A stretch of DNA of 64,000 nt from Peptococcaceae bacterium BICA1-8 (GCA_000802045.1 JUEF01000078.1:1-64000), one strand, 5' to 3'. Numbered from the stretch's first letter, positions 42,525 through 50,793 are shown. The notes: generated from the letters alone by a model not told the origin. Translations and numbers: made by a program.

Positions 42525-43256
42525 TTACATAATATCTTTCAGTAAATCTGAGTAATCCTTAAAGGACATTCCTGCATTTTTTGCTAATGCTTGTTGTCTT
42601 TGGGTTAGTCCATGAGTAGCACCTGCGCTGTCATTCTTGGCTTTTCCGCTTGATGTGCTGCGCTCAATGTTAGAGCGTATTTTTGCCATTGTTTCACTCT
42701 CTACCCCACCGATAAGGTCCACAAATTCTTCGTATACCTCAACTAATGTAAGTTTGGGGTTACTTTTTTCGTAGAACCGCTTAAATTTAGGGTCGATAGA
42801 GAGTTTTTCAAGGTCAATGTCAGCGTGTTTTTCATTAAACTCTTCGATCTGAGTGTCCATTTGTTCGAGTTCTTTTTTCTTGGCTTCCTCCTGCTTGGTT
42901 TTCTCGGTTTCCTTCTCTTCAAACTTGCTAAGTTTAGTCTCTAGATCACTAATTTTCTTAAGAAGTTCGGGAGAAGTTCCCTCGATTTTCGCCTGCGTTT
43001 GAAGTTCGTCAAGTTCTGTCTGTTTTTGCATCTGTTCTCTTTGCTCCTTAATTGCTTGCCTGACTTCTTGAGGAGTTCCTTTGTACCCAAAGGCTTGAAG
43101 ATCTTCCGTGATTGCCTTTATGTCCTCGTAGTCTGCATATTTAGCCTTTTCTCGGGCTAATCGCTCGCCTACTATCTTATCAATATCTTCTTGGGTAAAA
43201 GTTTTAACCGACTGTTGGCCGTCGTCACCATCAGCAAAGATTTGTAAATTTAACAT
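42525..43256 (-). CDS. Phage scaffolding protein
   Basis: 243 residues from ATG 43256 (MLNLQIFADGDDGQQ), which has TTGGAGGT; the longer frame up to 43355 reads through a regulatory gap. A Lys/Glu-rich coiled coil fills about residues 55-155, with an acidic middle and a basic C-terminal end (SFKDYSDLLKDIM). Typical for DUF4355-like scaffolds next to the capsid gene. Confidence 0.8.
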   Translation of the reverse strand: MLNLQIFADGDDGQQSVKTFTQEDIDKIVGERLAREKAKYADYEDIKAITEDLQAFGYKGTPQEVRQAIKEQREQMQKQTELDELQTQAKIEGTSPELLKKISDLETKLSKFEEKETEKTKQEEAKKKELEQMDTQIEEFNEKHADIDLEKLSIDPKFKRFYEKSNPKLTLVEVYEEFVDLIGGVESETMAKIRSNIERSTSSGKAKNDSAGATHGLTQRQQALAKNAGMSFKDYSDLLKDIM

Positions 43257-43311
43257 ATATACCTCCAAGTTTAAGGTCCTCGTAGACCATATCTCCTCGT
43301 CTTTCCGAGTA

Positions 43312-43327
43312 GTCAGCCACAAATGGC
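43312..43327 (-). repeat. GCCATTTGTGGCTGAC element, copy 1
   Basis: Same 16 bp as 43871-43886. It contains the palindrome GCCATTTGTGGC and follows a terminator in both places. Confidence 0.7.
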
Positions 43328-43342
43328 GAGTTAATTCGATAT

Positions 43343-43370
43343 AAAGAAAAGACACTCAACAAGAATGTCT
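43343..43370 (-). terminator. Terminator after the Gp49-like gene
   Basis: On the minus strand AGACATTC pairs with GAGTGTCT (one G-U), followed by TTTTCTTT. It overlaps the stop of the Gp49-like gene. Confidence 0.65.
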
Positions 43371-43815
43371 ATTTAATACCTTCTTTTGCTGTTTGAAGCA
43401 AGAAACCTAACAAGTGCCACACCTTATCCTTAATCTTATCTAAGCAAATATTCTCCCCTATCTTTTCATTATAATTAGCAGGGTCTACACAAGAAGAGGA
43501 TTCCACAACCTCAAATCCATTGATAAAGGTAGCATGGACAACGGTAGTTTTCTCTCCCCAGGTATAAGTCCTGTGCTTCCCAATAAACTTGTCTACCATT
43601 TCTTGCGTGATAGTATTATTGGTACCTACTTGCATATACGCCTTTTCGAATTGCTCTCTAGGCCTCCATGATACATAACCATCAGGATAAATTACTCTAT
43701 ATCCTTCTGTTGCAGGGTTTTCATCTGCTGGAATAGTCCACCCTCTAAACTTGTTGTACTCTCCAAGATTCATAGGTTCTGCATCTAACATTTTAAATCC
43801 CATATACTTTTTCAT
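43369..43815 (-). CDS. N4 Gp49/Sf6 gene 66-family protein
   Basis: 148 residues. The C-terminal part, HATFINGFEVVESSSCVDP then NYNEKIGENICLDKIKDKVW, is the conserved core of the Gp49 family. The N-terminal half contains YRVIYPDGYVSWRPREQFE. The family is common in phages; function unknown. It is an insertion between portal and scaffold, bracketed on both sides by terminator plus GCCATTTGTGGC elements. Confidence 0.8.
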   Translation of the reverse strand: MKKYMGFKMLDAEPMNLGEYNKFRGWTIPADENPATEGYRVIYPDGYVSWRPREQFEKAYMQVGTNNTITQEMVDKFIGKHRTYTWGEKTTVVHATFINGFEVVESSSCVDPANYNEKIGENICLDKIKDKVWHLLGFLLQTAKEGIK

Positions 43816-43870
43816 AATATTTATTCCTCCATTTTAAGTCTGTCGACTATTATTCCGACCTTTGGTCGTC

Positions 43871-43886
43871 GTCAGCCACAAATGGC
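43871..43886 (-). repeat. GCCATTTGTGGCTGAC element, copy 2
   Basis: Identical to 43312-43327. It lies between the portal-side terminator and the ribosome site of the Gp49-like gene. Confidence 0.7.
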
Positions 43887-43887
43887 A

Positions 43888-43918
43888 ATAAAAAAACCAC
43901 CTAATACTTTTTAGATGA
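43888..43918 (-). terminator. Terminator after the portal gene
   Basis: On the minus strand CATCTAA pairs with TTAGGTG (one G-U), followed by GTTTTTTT. It lies at the end of the 24-codon Lys-rich frame. Confidence 0.7.
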
Positions 43919-43975
43919 TTTACCAGTTTTCTTCATTTTTGTTGTCATTAGGTCTTTCATCTTTTTGTTTTTCAC
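43901..43975 (-). CDS. 24-residue Lys-rich peptide
   Basis: GTG start one base into the portal stop, with GGGAGGT 9 nt upstream. Sequence begins MKNKKMKDLMTTKMKKTGKS; nine Lys. A real peptide is possible because the ribosome site is good; no family. Confidence 0.4.
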   Translation of the reverse strand: MKNKKMKDLMTTKMKKTGKSSKKY

Positions 43976-45858
43976 GCCATAGCACCTCCCATCATTTCAT
44001 TCATAATGGCCTGTTGTTCCTCGAGTGGCGCATTCGTGAATGCTTCCTGCTCCTCGGGTGTGAGTTGTGCGAATGCCTGTTCAAATCCTTCTGCCTGACC
44101 GTTGGCCTGTGTTTGTTGGGTCAACATATCTATCTGTTCTAAAATTTCCTTCTTTGTTGGTAGGTCAAGTATCTCAACTATCATTTTAACTATCGGTGCG
44201 TTCTGCGGTGTTATTTGTATCGCTGAGAGTTCCTGTAGTGCGCTGAGAGTAAATGCTTTAGACTTTTTAATGCCATCGCCTACAGAGATTTCTATATCCA
44301 CCTTAGGGTAATAAAAAGATGTGTCTGCAAAGTCTTGTTCCATTTCAGGTGGGACTTCCACACCTTTTTGCATTGCGTTCTCCATTAGTTGTTCATATCG
44401 TTGTTTGTCAAAGTTCCTCATTTTGTCGCTGTTATATGCAATAGTTTGGTTTTGCTCGTCTTGTTCTTTTCCGCGAACCAATATCATTCTGTCGGTGTTA
44501 TAAAATTCTAAGGCTGTCCAGTCAATTAATTCAGCTAATCGTCTGAAACCTTGTATTCTGCCTGCCTGCTTAACTAACTTTCGCGCCTGTGCTCTTTCAT
44601 TCAGTTGCGCTATACCGCTTGCTGTGGTAACTCTGACAGGCTCCTTGCCTTGCGCGCTTTCAAAGTTTCCGGTGGTTTCTTGGATTTTAGCAACTATAAA
44701 CTCCATCATTTGTATTGAGTTACCTGAGTTAGTGACACCACCCAATCGCTTAACAGCGTTAATCTTGTTGGGCTTAGTTTTCCATATTGCGCCTGGGAGT
44801 GACTTGGGTTCCTGCCCTTCGCTTAGTGCATCATCTTCCATCAATACAATGTCGTTACTCATAAACATATTGTTAAGCAGGGCGGTGATAAACTCCCTAT
44901 CGGCTGCATCGTTCAAAGGCTTAATACTTTCGATTTCGCCCTTATCCCAAAACGATTTCCGCATTGGGATTTTTCCGTATTTGATAAAGGGAAACATCTG
45001 ATTGCCGCTAAAACGAGTGTTTTTCCAATACTTAGGAATGTGTTTAACCTCGGTTTGGTCGATTACGATACTGCAAGCAATATCCCCTTCATCGTCACGA
45101 TACCAGTATTCAATTACTTGAACAGTATCATCTAGTTGTATCTCGATGTTGTCTAAGTGGTCGTTGTGATATATTTCGGTATCATCTCGCGCTGCATTGT
45201 CGCTAGTGAGTTTATCTATTATCTTACCAAACTCACGCCTAGCTTTGCGTTTATGCATACGGTAGGAGTAGGCAACAAACTCACATTCATCCATTTCATA
45301 GGCGTTAGGATCGGGAAACATATTAGCAGGGTCAGGATTGCCTATAATGATTTCACCGATAAAGCCCGGTCCCTTTATGCTACCATCAAACGACACTTTC
45401 CAGAATGCGTTACCCAGTTCATTTAGTGCTCGCTCGTTGTCTAGATTTAACTCGTCTATATGATTGTTATAAAGAATGAAGTCTACAACCTGTTCCCGCA
45501 CTTTTGCTTTCTCGCTGTCTAAGTCATCATCCCGGCCATTAAATTGCATAGTCGGCACTACATCATCAATTTGAGTTTCAACGTGTATGAATGCTTCCGG
45601 GAGAACCGGTATATCCTCGCCAAAGTCCCAACCGTACTTATCGGCTAATTCCTGTATTTGATTCGAAGTATAGTGAATGTTGTTGTAATAATCGTTGAGT
45701 GTTTTAAATTTCTCTGTGATAGGGTCCTTAGATGTTTTAGCGTTCTCGTAATCTTCTATGCCCTGTCGCGCTCTATTCTCAGCACTTGACATATCATATT
45801 CTTTTTTAACGCCTGAGAGTTTTGTTATTGCTCGCTTTGCTTTATCTAGCAGCTTCAT
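43972..45858 (-). CDS. Portal protein
   Basis: 628 residues, the dodecameric ring through which DNA enters the head. N-terminal helices (DPITEKFKTLNDYYNNIHYT), a middle part with NPDPANMFPDPNAYEMDECE and the DDVVPTMQF motif, and a Gln-rich end (QANGQAEGFEQAFAQLTPEE) are like large podovirus portals. It follows terminase, with a 46-residue gene between them. Confidence 0.85.
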   Translation of the reverse strand: MKLLDKAKRAITKLSGVKKEYDMSSAENRARQGIEDYENAKTSKDPITEKFKTLNDYYNNIHYTSNQIQELADKYGWDFGEDIPVLPEAFIHVETQIDDVVPTMQFNGRDDDLDSEKAKVREQVVDFILYNNHIDELNLDNERALNELGNAFWKVSFDGSIKGPGFIGEIIIGNPDPANMFPDPNAYEMDECEFVAYSYRMHKRKARREFGKIIDKLTSDNAARDDTEIYHNDHLDNIEIQLDDTVQVIEYWYRDDEGDIACSIVIDQTEVKHIPKYWKNTRFSGNQMFPFIKYGKIPMRKSFWDKGEIESIKPLNDAADREFITALLNNMFMSNDIVLMEDDALSEGQEPKSLPGAIWKTKPNKINAVKRLGGVTNSGNSIQMMEFIVAKIQETTGNFESAQGKEPVRVTTASGIAQLNERAQARKLVKQAGRIQGFRRLAELIDWTALEFYNTDRMILVRGKEQDEQNQTIAYNSDKMRNFDKQRYEQLMENAMQKGVEVPPEMEQDFADTSFYYPKVDIEISVGDGIKKSKAFTLSALQELSAIQITPQNAPIVKMIVEILDLPTKKEILEQIDMLTQQTQANGQAEGFEQAFAQLTPEEQEAFTNAPLEEQQAIMNEMMGGAMA

Positions 45859-45999
45859 TTAATCACCTGCTTTTTTATTTTTCGGTTCTTCTGTAAGTTT
45901 CTTCATTTCGTCTAGTTGGGCATATGTGAGGTTGCCCAAATATGTGTTGCTGTTGTAGAGTTGAAACATTTTGTTTGTTTTATCTTGACGGTATTCCAT
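45859..45999 (-). CDS. Small protein between terminase and portal
   Basis: 46 residues (MEYRQDKTNKMFQLYNSNTY...). GGAGGATT before ATG and stop next to the portal start (TAAATG), so translation is coupled. No family recognised. Confidence 0.6.
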   Translation of the reverse strand: MEYRQDKTNKMFQLYNSNTYLGNLTYAQLDEMKKLTEEPKNKKAGD

Positions 46000-46010
46000 G
46001 TTAATCCTCC

Positions 46011-47465
46011 TTAGATTGTTTTAAATGATTTCTTATTCTTTGTCATGCCTAGCTTATCAAGTAGTTTTTCGGGTGGTTTAATGGGTACCTCGCTTACATT
46101 AAAGGTTTGTTGTTCTCTGATGTGCTGGGCTATTAACCAGGACATAATTAGATCATCATGGCTTCCTTCTTGTGCTTCTGCCCTGCCTTGTTCATTTCTG
46201 ACGAATGTAAGCATTTCTTCAAGGGTTTTAATGTCGTTTAAGATATGTGTTGCTTCCCTGACTATCTCGACACCATTTGATATAATAACTGGCCTTGTTA
46301 GTTTAGTAGTATGAAATCCGTATTTTTTTTGTAACTTCCCTGTAAACGTGTCCGGTACTTCTCGGTTGTATTGCTTATAATAGCCTAGCCTAGATAGCTC
46401 CATTGTTGGGTATGTGCTGTAGTTTGTTTCTATTCCGATTAAGGCCATATTGTAATGCTTGCCTAGGCAGTACATTTGTTTAGTGTATAAGTCCTCGTCA
46501 AACTGATGATGTAATATTGCTACCTGCTTTCCTGTGGTGTTGTCTAGGACCTGCCCTGCAAAGTAGTCTGAGCCTTCCCCTGCTGTATCTCCACCTATGA
46601 CATACGGATAATTCTCTTTTACATCTTCATGAATTGTGATATATCCAGTTTCATCAGGGATAAATCTAATGGACTTATCAACTATCTTTTCATTTTCGTA
46701 ACTATAAATAAAATAACCTCGGCTAAGAGGTTTTTGGTTTGCTAGTTGATGGATTCTAATTGATACCTTTTGAGAATTGAAGATTGTTTTTCCTGTTACT
46801 CCCCACTGGCCGAGGCAATATACCTGGTAATAGTAAGGATCTGATTCTTTAAAACCTTCTAATACTTCTATATCTTCTTTAGGGAGAAATTTATTATCTT
46901 TGTAAGTTGTCTTAGATACTACCGCTTTGGGCTTTTTTGTATCGAAAAACTCTTTCTTTAGCCAATGGGTTATACTCACCGGGTTAAAGGTTAATATAAT
47001 CTGCTTATAGTTTTTCGTCTGCCCTCTTAATCTAATGTCAAGCTGGCGAAAATCCTCCGGTAGTAATTCGCTTGCTTCTTCTATCCATATAGAGGTTACG
47101 CCTTGAATAGATTTCAGTTTCTCAACATCATCCAGCCCGGCGTGTATTATCTGATTACCATTTTTACAGGTGATCTCCATTTCTGTTTTATTAGTTGAAA
47201 ATAGTTCAGATAAGCCCCAGCTGTTTATAATCGCTCTTAGTAAAGAGAATGTACTCTGCCTAGAAGTCTTGGCCACTTTACGCACAACTAATATTTTATG
47301 ATTATCCTCGGTCAATACCCGGTAGATTATTTTCTGTGCTGCGAATACACTCTTGCCACTACCACCGCCACCCATTAAAACTAAATAGCGATTATCGTTA
47401 TTATATAGTGGGTAGAATGTGTCATTTGTAAGTTGTGGTAGTTCTGTTAGGTCTATGTGGTACAT
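46011..47465 (-). CDS. terL: Terminase large subunit
   Basis: 484 residues, PBSX-like. ATPase: Walker A GGGGSGKS (32-39), Walker B TSIWIEEA (124-131) with catalytic Glu. Nuclease: Asp293 in GGDTAGEGSD, Glu346 in IGIETN and Asp437-Asp438 in SHDDLI. All catalytic residues are present. It cuts and pumps the genome into the procapsid through the portal. AAGGGTG site before ATG. Confidence 0.94.
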   Translation of the reverse strand: MYHIDLTELPQLTNDTFYPLYNNDNRYLVLMGGGGSGKSVFAAQKIIYRVLTEDNHKILVVRKVAKTSRQSTFSLLRAIINSWGLSELFSTNKTEMEITCKNGNQIIHAGLDDVEKLKSIQGVTSIWIEEASELLPEDFRQLDIRLRGQTKNYKQIILTFNPVSITHWLKKEFFDTKKPKAVVSKTTYKDNKFLPKEDIEVLEGFKESDPYYYQVYCLGQWGVTGKTIFNSQKVSIRIHQLANQKPLSRGYFIYSYENEKIVDKSIRFIPDETGYITIHEDVKENYPYVIGGDTAGEGSDYFAGQVLDNTTGKQVAILHHQFDEDLYTKQMYCLGKHYNMALIGIETNYSTYPTMELSRLGYYKQYNREVPDTFTGKLQKKYGFHTTKLTRPVIISNGVEIVREATHILNDIKTLEEMLTFVRNEQGRAEAQEGSHDDLIMSWLIAQHIREQQTFNVSEVPIKPPEKLLDKLGMTKNKKSFKTI

Positions 47466-47529
47466 AATTATTCACCCTTTGTATAATAACCTCGGAATAT
47501 TAAACACTTTTATACTTTTTTATGCATAA

Positions 47530-48000
47530 TTATAAATTTTCGGGCTTTGTAACTTTAATAGTTGTTGTTGAATTAACATTTGCATCTATTTCTTGCTTAT
47601 CTCTCCAATATTGCGGCTGTCTATTCTTTAACCAAAATATAGCTGCTGTTGTATCGGGTGCATAATGTTTAGTAATAGCGGTAGTTGTAATTTCTCCTTG
47701 ATAATTTGATATATGCACATCTGGATGCTCGTAACCTTTTGCCCTATGGAATAACTTTTGTGCAATTACTGAATCAGCTTCTATCTTTCCTTTTTTTAGG
47801 GATAAATAAAACTCTTTATGTTCCTTCTTCCAATTATTGATAGTTTGCTCTGATACTTCAAAAAAATCTGCTAAATCTTTATCTGTTGCACCAAGCAAAC
47901 AAAACTTGTAAGCTAAATCATTATACTCTTTTTTATACGATGGATTTCTGCCACCGCCTTTATTGCCAGCAGCATACTTATTCCCTTTTTTAGCTGGCAT
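47530..48000 (-). CDS. terS: Terminase small subunit
   Basis: 156 residues from ATG 48000 (AAGGGA 9 nt away). N-terminal basic Gly-rich part (KKGNKYAAGNKGGGRNP), then helix-turn-helix (LLGATDKDLADFFEVSEQTI NNWKK) that binds packaging sites, then oligomerisation part. Directly upstream of terL. Confidence 0.85.
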   Translation of the reverse strand: MPAKKGNKYAAGNKGGGRNPSYKKEYNDLAYKFCLLGATDKDLADFFEVSEQTINNWKKEHKEFYLSLKKGKIEADSVIAQKLFHRAKGYEHPDVHISNYQGEITTTAITKHYAPDTTAAIFWLKNRQPQYWRDKQEIDANVNSTTTIKVTKPENL

Positions 48001-48015
48001 ACTTCTCATTCCCTT

Positions 48016-48177
48016 CTATCCTGCTATCGTAATTTTATTTCCGCACTCACATTCAAAATCTATACTTACGTCGTGTACATCGTAATCGTTGGAATAAGCA
48101 TCAATTATTATTTGTCTATCTTTCCAATTATTTATTTCTTTTTCTCTGCCACACATGGAGCATTTTACAATAAACAT
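48016..48177 (-). CDS. Small zinc-ribbon protein
   Basis: 53 residues with KCSMCGRE at the start and CECGNK near the end, one zinc ribbon. AAGGAG before ATG. First gene of the late operon as far as seen; shortly upstream of terS. Confidence 0.6.
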   Translation of the reverse strand: MFIVKCSMCGREKEINNWKDRQIIIDAYSNDYDVHDVSIDFECECGNKITIAG

Positions 48178-48332
48178 TTACTTCTCCTTATCCCCCTCTA
48201 GTTTTATCTACAATCGATTTAAATGATGGGGTTAATGTATTTGTATGTGTTGCTTTCATAACTCTTTAAAATGGATATTTGCACTTGTCGAATATTGTCG
48301 GAAAGTTTATTTAAAATTTATTGTTTATCCTA
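48178..48332. other. Divergent intergenic region
   Basis: AT-rich region between the late operon and the rightward small genes. No gene is seen. Late promoter sequences probably lie here, but I could not define them. Confidence 0.4.
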
Positions 48333-48361
48333 TTGACTATCATCTGCTATCATGCTATCAT
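48333..48361 (+). promoter_or_regulatory. Promoter of the rightward mid-phage genes
   Basis: TTGACT (48333-48338), 17 bp, TATCAT (48356-48361). GCTATCAT is directly repeated in and after the spacer. The gene starts 40 nt downstream. Confidence 0.65.
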
Positions 48362-48400
48362 GTGATCAAAGGTTAAATAAATTAAACGGAGGTCGCGAAA

Positions 48401-48697
48401 ATGAAAGAATTAAAAGGTTCGGAAAAACAAATCGCTTGGGCCGAAAAGATAAGAGAAAACCTAATTGAACAAGTCAATGATAAGTCAGTACCACAAATTT
48501 ATCATCTTTTTAATACCAATACTCCAAAGGTGCACAAGTTTATTAATGAATTAAAAAATCTTAGAACCGAAAATGAATATCTAAATAACCAAATAGTTGT
48601 CCGTAAAATCCAATTGTTAATCGAGGATGAAGAAAACGCAGTTACATTTATTGATAATCAAAGCTTAATGTCATTTTTAAGAACAATAATAAAGTAG
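48401..48697 (+). CDS. Hypothetical protein with GSEKQIAWAEKIR motif
   Basis: 98 residues. LKGSEKQIAWAEKIRENLIE near the N-terminus recurs in many phage and plasmid proteins of Firmicutes with unknown role. The rest is helical. ACGGAGG before ATG. First gene of a rightward three-gene unit. Confidence 0.7.
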   Translation: MKELKGSEKQIAWAEKIRENLIEQVNDKSVPQIYHLFNTNTPKVHKFINELKNLRTENEYLNNQIVVRKIQLLIEDEENAVTFIDNQSLMSFLRTIIK

Positions 48698-48706
48698 GAG
48701 GTGCCT

Positions 48707-48853
48707 ATGAACCGCAAAGAACAAAAGCAAATTATCTTACGCTTGCCTGCTGATACTAAAAAGCAACTGCAACTAAAAGCCCTGCAAAATAATATCTCAG
48801 TACAGGAGTTGCTAGAAAAATTCGTTAATGAATATTTAAAGGAGGAAAATTAA
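48707..48853 (+). CDS. Arc/MetJ-type ribbon-helix-helix protein
   Basis: 48 residues. QIILRLPADTKKQLQLKALQ and NNISVQELLEKFVNEYLK match the strand-helix-helix pattern of Arc-like repressors. AGGAGG before ATG; stop overlaps the next start (TAATG). Probably regulates its own operon or the divergent late operon. Confidence 0.65.
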   Translation: MNRKEQKQIILRLPADTKKQLQLKALQNNISVQELLEKFVNEYLKEEN

Positions 48854-49029
48854 TGATAGCCACACTAATTAAACCATTAAAAACAGGAAATAAGAAAATA
48901 ACAGGGCAAGTTATACAAGACGGTTTTGATCGCATAACATTAGTGGTTATAGATAAATACGGAAGTAAAAATATCAAAGGTTTTAAAAAGTCTGCTTACA
49001 CTATCCATTATCTAAAAGAAGCCGAATAG
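48853..49029 (+). CDS. Small hypothetical protein
   Basis: 58 residues (MIATLIKPLKTGNKKITGQV...), beta-rich and basic. Coupled to the preceding gene through TAATG. The end of the gene forms the terminator stem. Confidence 0.6.
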   Translation: MIATLIKPLKTGNKKITGQVIQDGFDRITLVVIDKYGSKNIKGFKKSAYTIHYLKEAE

Positions 49030-49042
49030 GGCTTCTTTTTTT
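49015..49042 (+). terminator. Terminator of the rightward unit
   Basis: AAAGAAGCC (49015-49023) pairs with GGCTTCTTT (49030-49038), followed by TTTT. Confidence 0.8.
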
Positions 49043-49097
49043 GCAGAAGCACCCACCCTTGCAATCTCCGCATATTACCCGCCTTCCGGCACACCAA

Positions 49098-49132
49098 AAT
49101 AAAATAGACAGCCCATTTTGGGATGCCTATTT
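49098..49132 (-). terminator. Terminator of the leftward early operon
   Basis: AATAGACAGCCCA (49103-49115) faces TGGGATGCCTATT (49119-49131) with two mismatches, followed on the minus strand by TTATTTT. It lies 90 bp after the late-regulator gene. The rest of the gap to 49222 shows no gene. Confidence 0.6.
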
Positions 49133-49222
49133 GTGTTATAATCCTCATTTATTCGGCCGAGGTTTACCGTAATACATTTTTAAAAGAAATTGAAGGTTTC
49201 GACACCTAAAGCATATCACACC

Positions 49223-49615
49223 TTAGTCAACTTTACTGTTCCCTCTTTGTTCCTTTGTAAGATTCATATTCTTCTTTCTAATCCACCCATACGCGTAGTT
49301 GAGTTCCTCGGATATTTCCTTGAGAGTTTTCCCTTCGATTAGTCGCTTGTGTGCTATTTTATAGTCTAATCCCTCTAAGTTGCCAATAAACTGTTCTATT
49401 AACTGTTGGCTTCTCTCTTTGTTTTTTACCACCTGTGTTAATATTGCTACGGTGTTCCAAATTTCTTCTGTTTTGCGTACATATTCTATAAATGGCATCT
49501 TCCCGTACTTATGTAGCCTTTGTATTGCATAGTATTCCATTTCTAGGTCTTTCACTCGCTCTTTGTAGATTTCTATTTCTGTGCAGAGGTCTTTAAACTC
49601 TGAAATGGCGTTCAA
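49223..49615 (-). CDS. Phage late transcription regulator-like (sigma region 4 / ArpU-type)
   Basis: 130 residues from TTG 49615 with GAGGAGTG 7 nt upstream; the longer frame from 49651 has no site and overlaps the zinc-knuckle gene. Central coiled coil (KERVKDLEMEYYAIQRLHKY), then YKIAHKRLIEGKTLKEISEEL NYAYGWIRKK, a helix-turn-helix as in sigma region 4. Such genes close the early operon and switch on late genes. Confidence 0.7.
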   Translation of the reverse strand: MNAISEFKDLCTEIEIYKERVKDLEMEYYAIQRLHKYGKMPFIEYVRKTEEIWNTVAILTQVVKNKERSQQLIEQFIGNLEGLDYKIAHKRLIEGKTLKEISEELNYAYGWIRKKNMNLTKEQRGNSKVD

Positions 49616-49619
49616 ATAA

Positions 49620-49763
49620 TCACTCCTCGCATATAGGATAAATACATACATAATTATTTTCCGCTACCCTGTTTTTCTTGCCGCAACCTTTGCACTTTTT
49701 AGCTACCATGTTCTTTTTATCGCAACCCTTACACTTTTTAGGCATATAGTTTAACTTGACCAT
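49620..49763 (-). CDS. Duplicated zinc-knuckle peptide
   Basis: 47 residues with an internal duplication KKCKGC(D/G)KKN and a third pair VCIYPIC. GGAGGGG 8 nt before ATG. Its stop is followed within 2 nt by the TTG of the late regulator. Confidence 0.6.
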   Translation of the reverse strand: MVKLNYMPKKCKGCDKKNMVAKKCKGCGKKNRVAENNYVCIYPICEE

Positions 49764-49887
49764 TTCTTCTACCCCTCCACAGTATCAACTTTTCATGCCT
49801 TAGTTCAGCCTGTCCACAGATGCAACACATTTTCGCTTGCTTGTGACTTAGTTTGTGCGTGCCTTTTACCCAATGGTGTAGGCACAT
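49738..49887 (-). CDS. Small Cys/His-rich protein
   Basis: 49 residues. MCLHHWVKGTHKLSHKQAKM then CCICGQAELRH gives a C-H...CxxC pattern. AGGAGGTGACAAT before ATG. Overlaps the next gene by 26 bp. Confidence 0.55.
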   Translation of the reverse strand: MCLHHWVKGTHKLSHKQAKMCCICGQAELRHEKLILWRGRRNGQVKLYA

Positions 49888-49898
49888 ATTGTCACCTC

Positions 49899-50231
49899 CT
49901 AACTTTCTATATCCGTTTGGTATCTCAATATACTCTGTAGGCTTGATATGCTTGTCTCTAACGCACTCAAACTTGCTACCGCAACCTTATACTCTGCTTC
50001 TGCTAAATCCCTTTTATATTTGAGTTCAGCACACTCACCCCTAGCTATATCGCTTATTAAGGTTACTGCCATCTTATTTTCTTTGAGTAGTAATATTTCC
50101 ACTTGTAAGGCTTTTCTGTATTCCATTTCTGATAGAGCTTTCGCTCGGGCTTTTTCCCATAGGACTTTAATGCTGTTAATTACTCTCTCGCGGTCAGCCA
50201 TTATTGATTCGGTTATGTTAGTAAGTTCCAT
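49899..50231 (-). CDS. Coiled-coil phage protein
   Basis: 110 residues, almost all helical (VINSIKVLWEKARAKALSEM, ELKYKRDLAEAEYKVAVASL). Unknown function. GGGAAGTGAGG site before ATG. Confidence 0.65.
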   Translation of the reverse strand: MELTNITESIMADRERVINSIKVLWEKARAKALSEMEYRKALQVEILLLKENKMAVTLISDIARGECAELKYKRDLAEAEYKVAVASLSALETSISSLQSILRYQTDIES

Positions 50232-50235
50232 CGCC

Positions 50236-50455
50236 TCACTTCCCTAATTCGAAGATATTTAAAATAACAACATCTGAAAAATTATTTCTTTCTCTAATAA
50301 GGTCCTGCACTTCCGGTATATGTCGTTGCTTAAATCTGCAATCCATTGTAAAATCCATACAACCAAAACCATATGTTCCTTCATTTTTCTTAAAATTATA
50401 ACTAATAAAATAAACGCGATCTCGGCTAAATATTTTTTTTTATTTTATCAATCAT
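50236..50455 (-). pseudogene. Frameshifted small phage gene
   Basis: ATG 50455 opens MIDKIKKNI and stops after nine codons because of a run of nine A (50433-50441, minus strand). One A fewer would join it to an open frame with YFISYNFKKNEGTYGFGCMD and an end at 50236 (about 72 residues). Either a true frameshift, a sequencing error in the homopolymer, or transcript slippage that restores the frame. Confidence 0.6.
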
Positions 50456-50793
50456 TTTCTCAACTCCCTTTTTAATAAATCAATCACATTTCCGTACTTC
50501 TTCCTACTCCAATCCTCGCACCATTTCTGTAGTTCCTCGGACTTTTTACCGTTGTGAGTTTCCGAATGACAGTTATGACAGAGCAACAATAGATTTTCCT
50601 TACAATGCACCTTTCGTCGCCCCATCCCTGCACTAACTATGTGATGCAGGTTGCCGCCTTTTTGCTTGCATAGTTGGCAGGAGTTGCGGTCACGCTCGTA
50701 TATTGTTTTAACTAGTGACTTAGGTATGTTTTTCGGTGGCTTAATTGGTCGGTGTGTTTGTTTGGGTACTGGGTAGAAGTTAGGTATATTCAT
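50452..50793 (-). CDS. HNH endonuclease
   Basis: 113 residues from ATG 50793; the longer frame up to 50853 has no good site. CQLCKQKGGNLHHIVSAGMG, then NLLLLCHNCHSETH form the zinc-bound HNH fold with the catalytic His pair. Its ATG overlaps the stop of the RuvC-like gene. HNH proteins in this place can help packaging or recombination; it is far from the terminase here. Confidence 0.85.
   Translation of the reverse strand: MNIPNFYPVPKQTHRPIKPPKNIPKSLVKTIYERDRNSCQLCKQKGGNLHHIVSAGMGRRKVHCKENLLLLCHNCHSETHNGKKSEELQKWCEDWSRKKYGNVIDLLKRELRK

Noticed and set aside
43257-43355. N-terminal extension of the scaffold protein
   Set aside because: Covers the terminator and GCCATTTGTGGC element region; ATG 43256 has TTGGAGGT.
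44624-45001. 125-residue plus-strand frame inside the portal gene
   Set aside because: Antisense shadow; hydrophobic pattern reflects the reverse complement of portal codons.
46045-46314. 89-residue plus-strand frame inside terL
   Set aside because: Antisense shadow of catalytic-domain codons.
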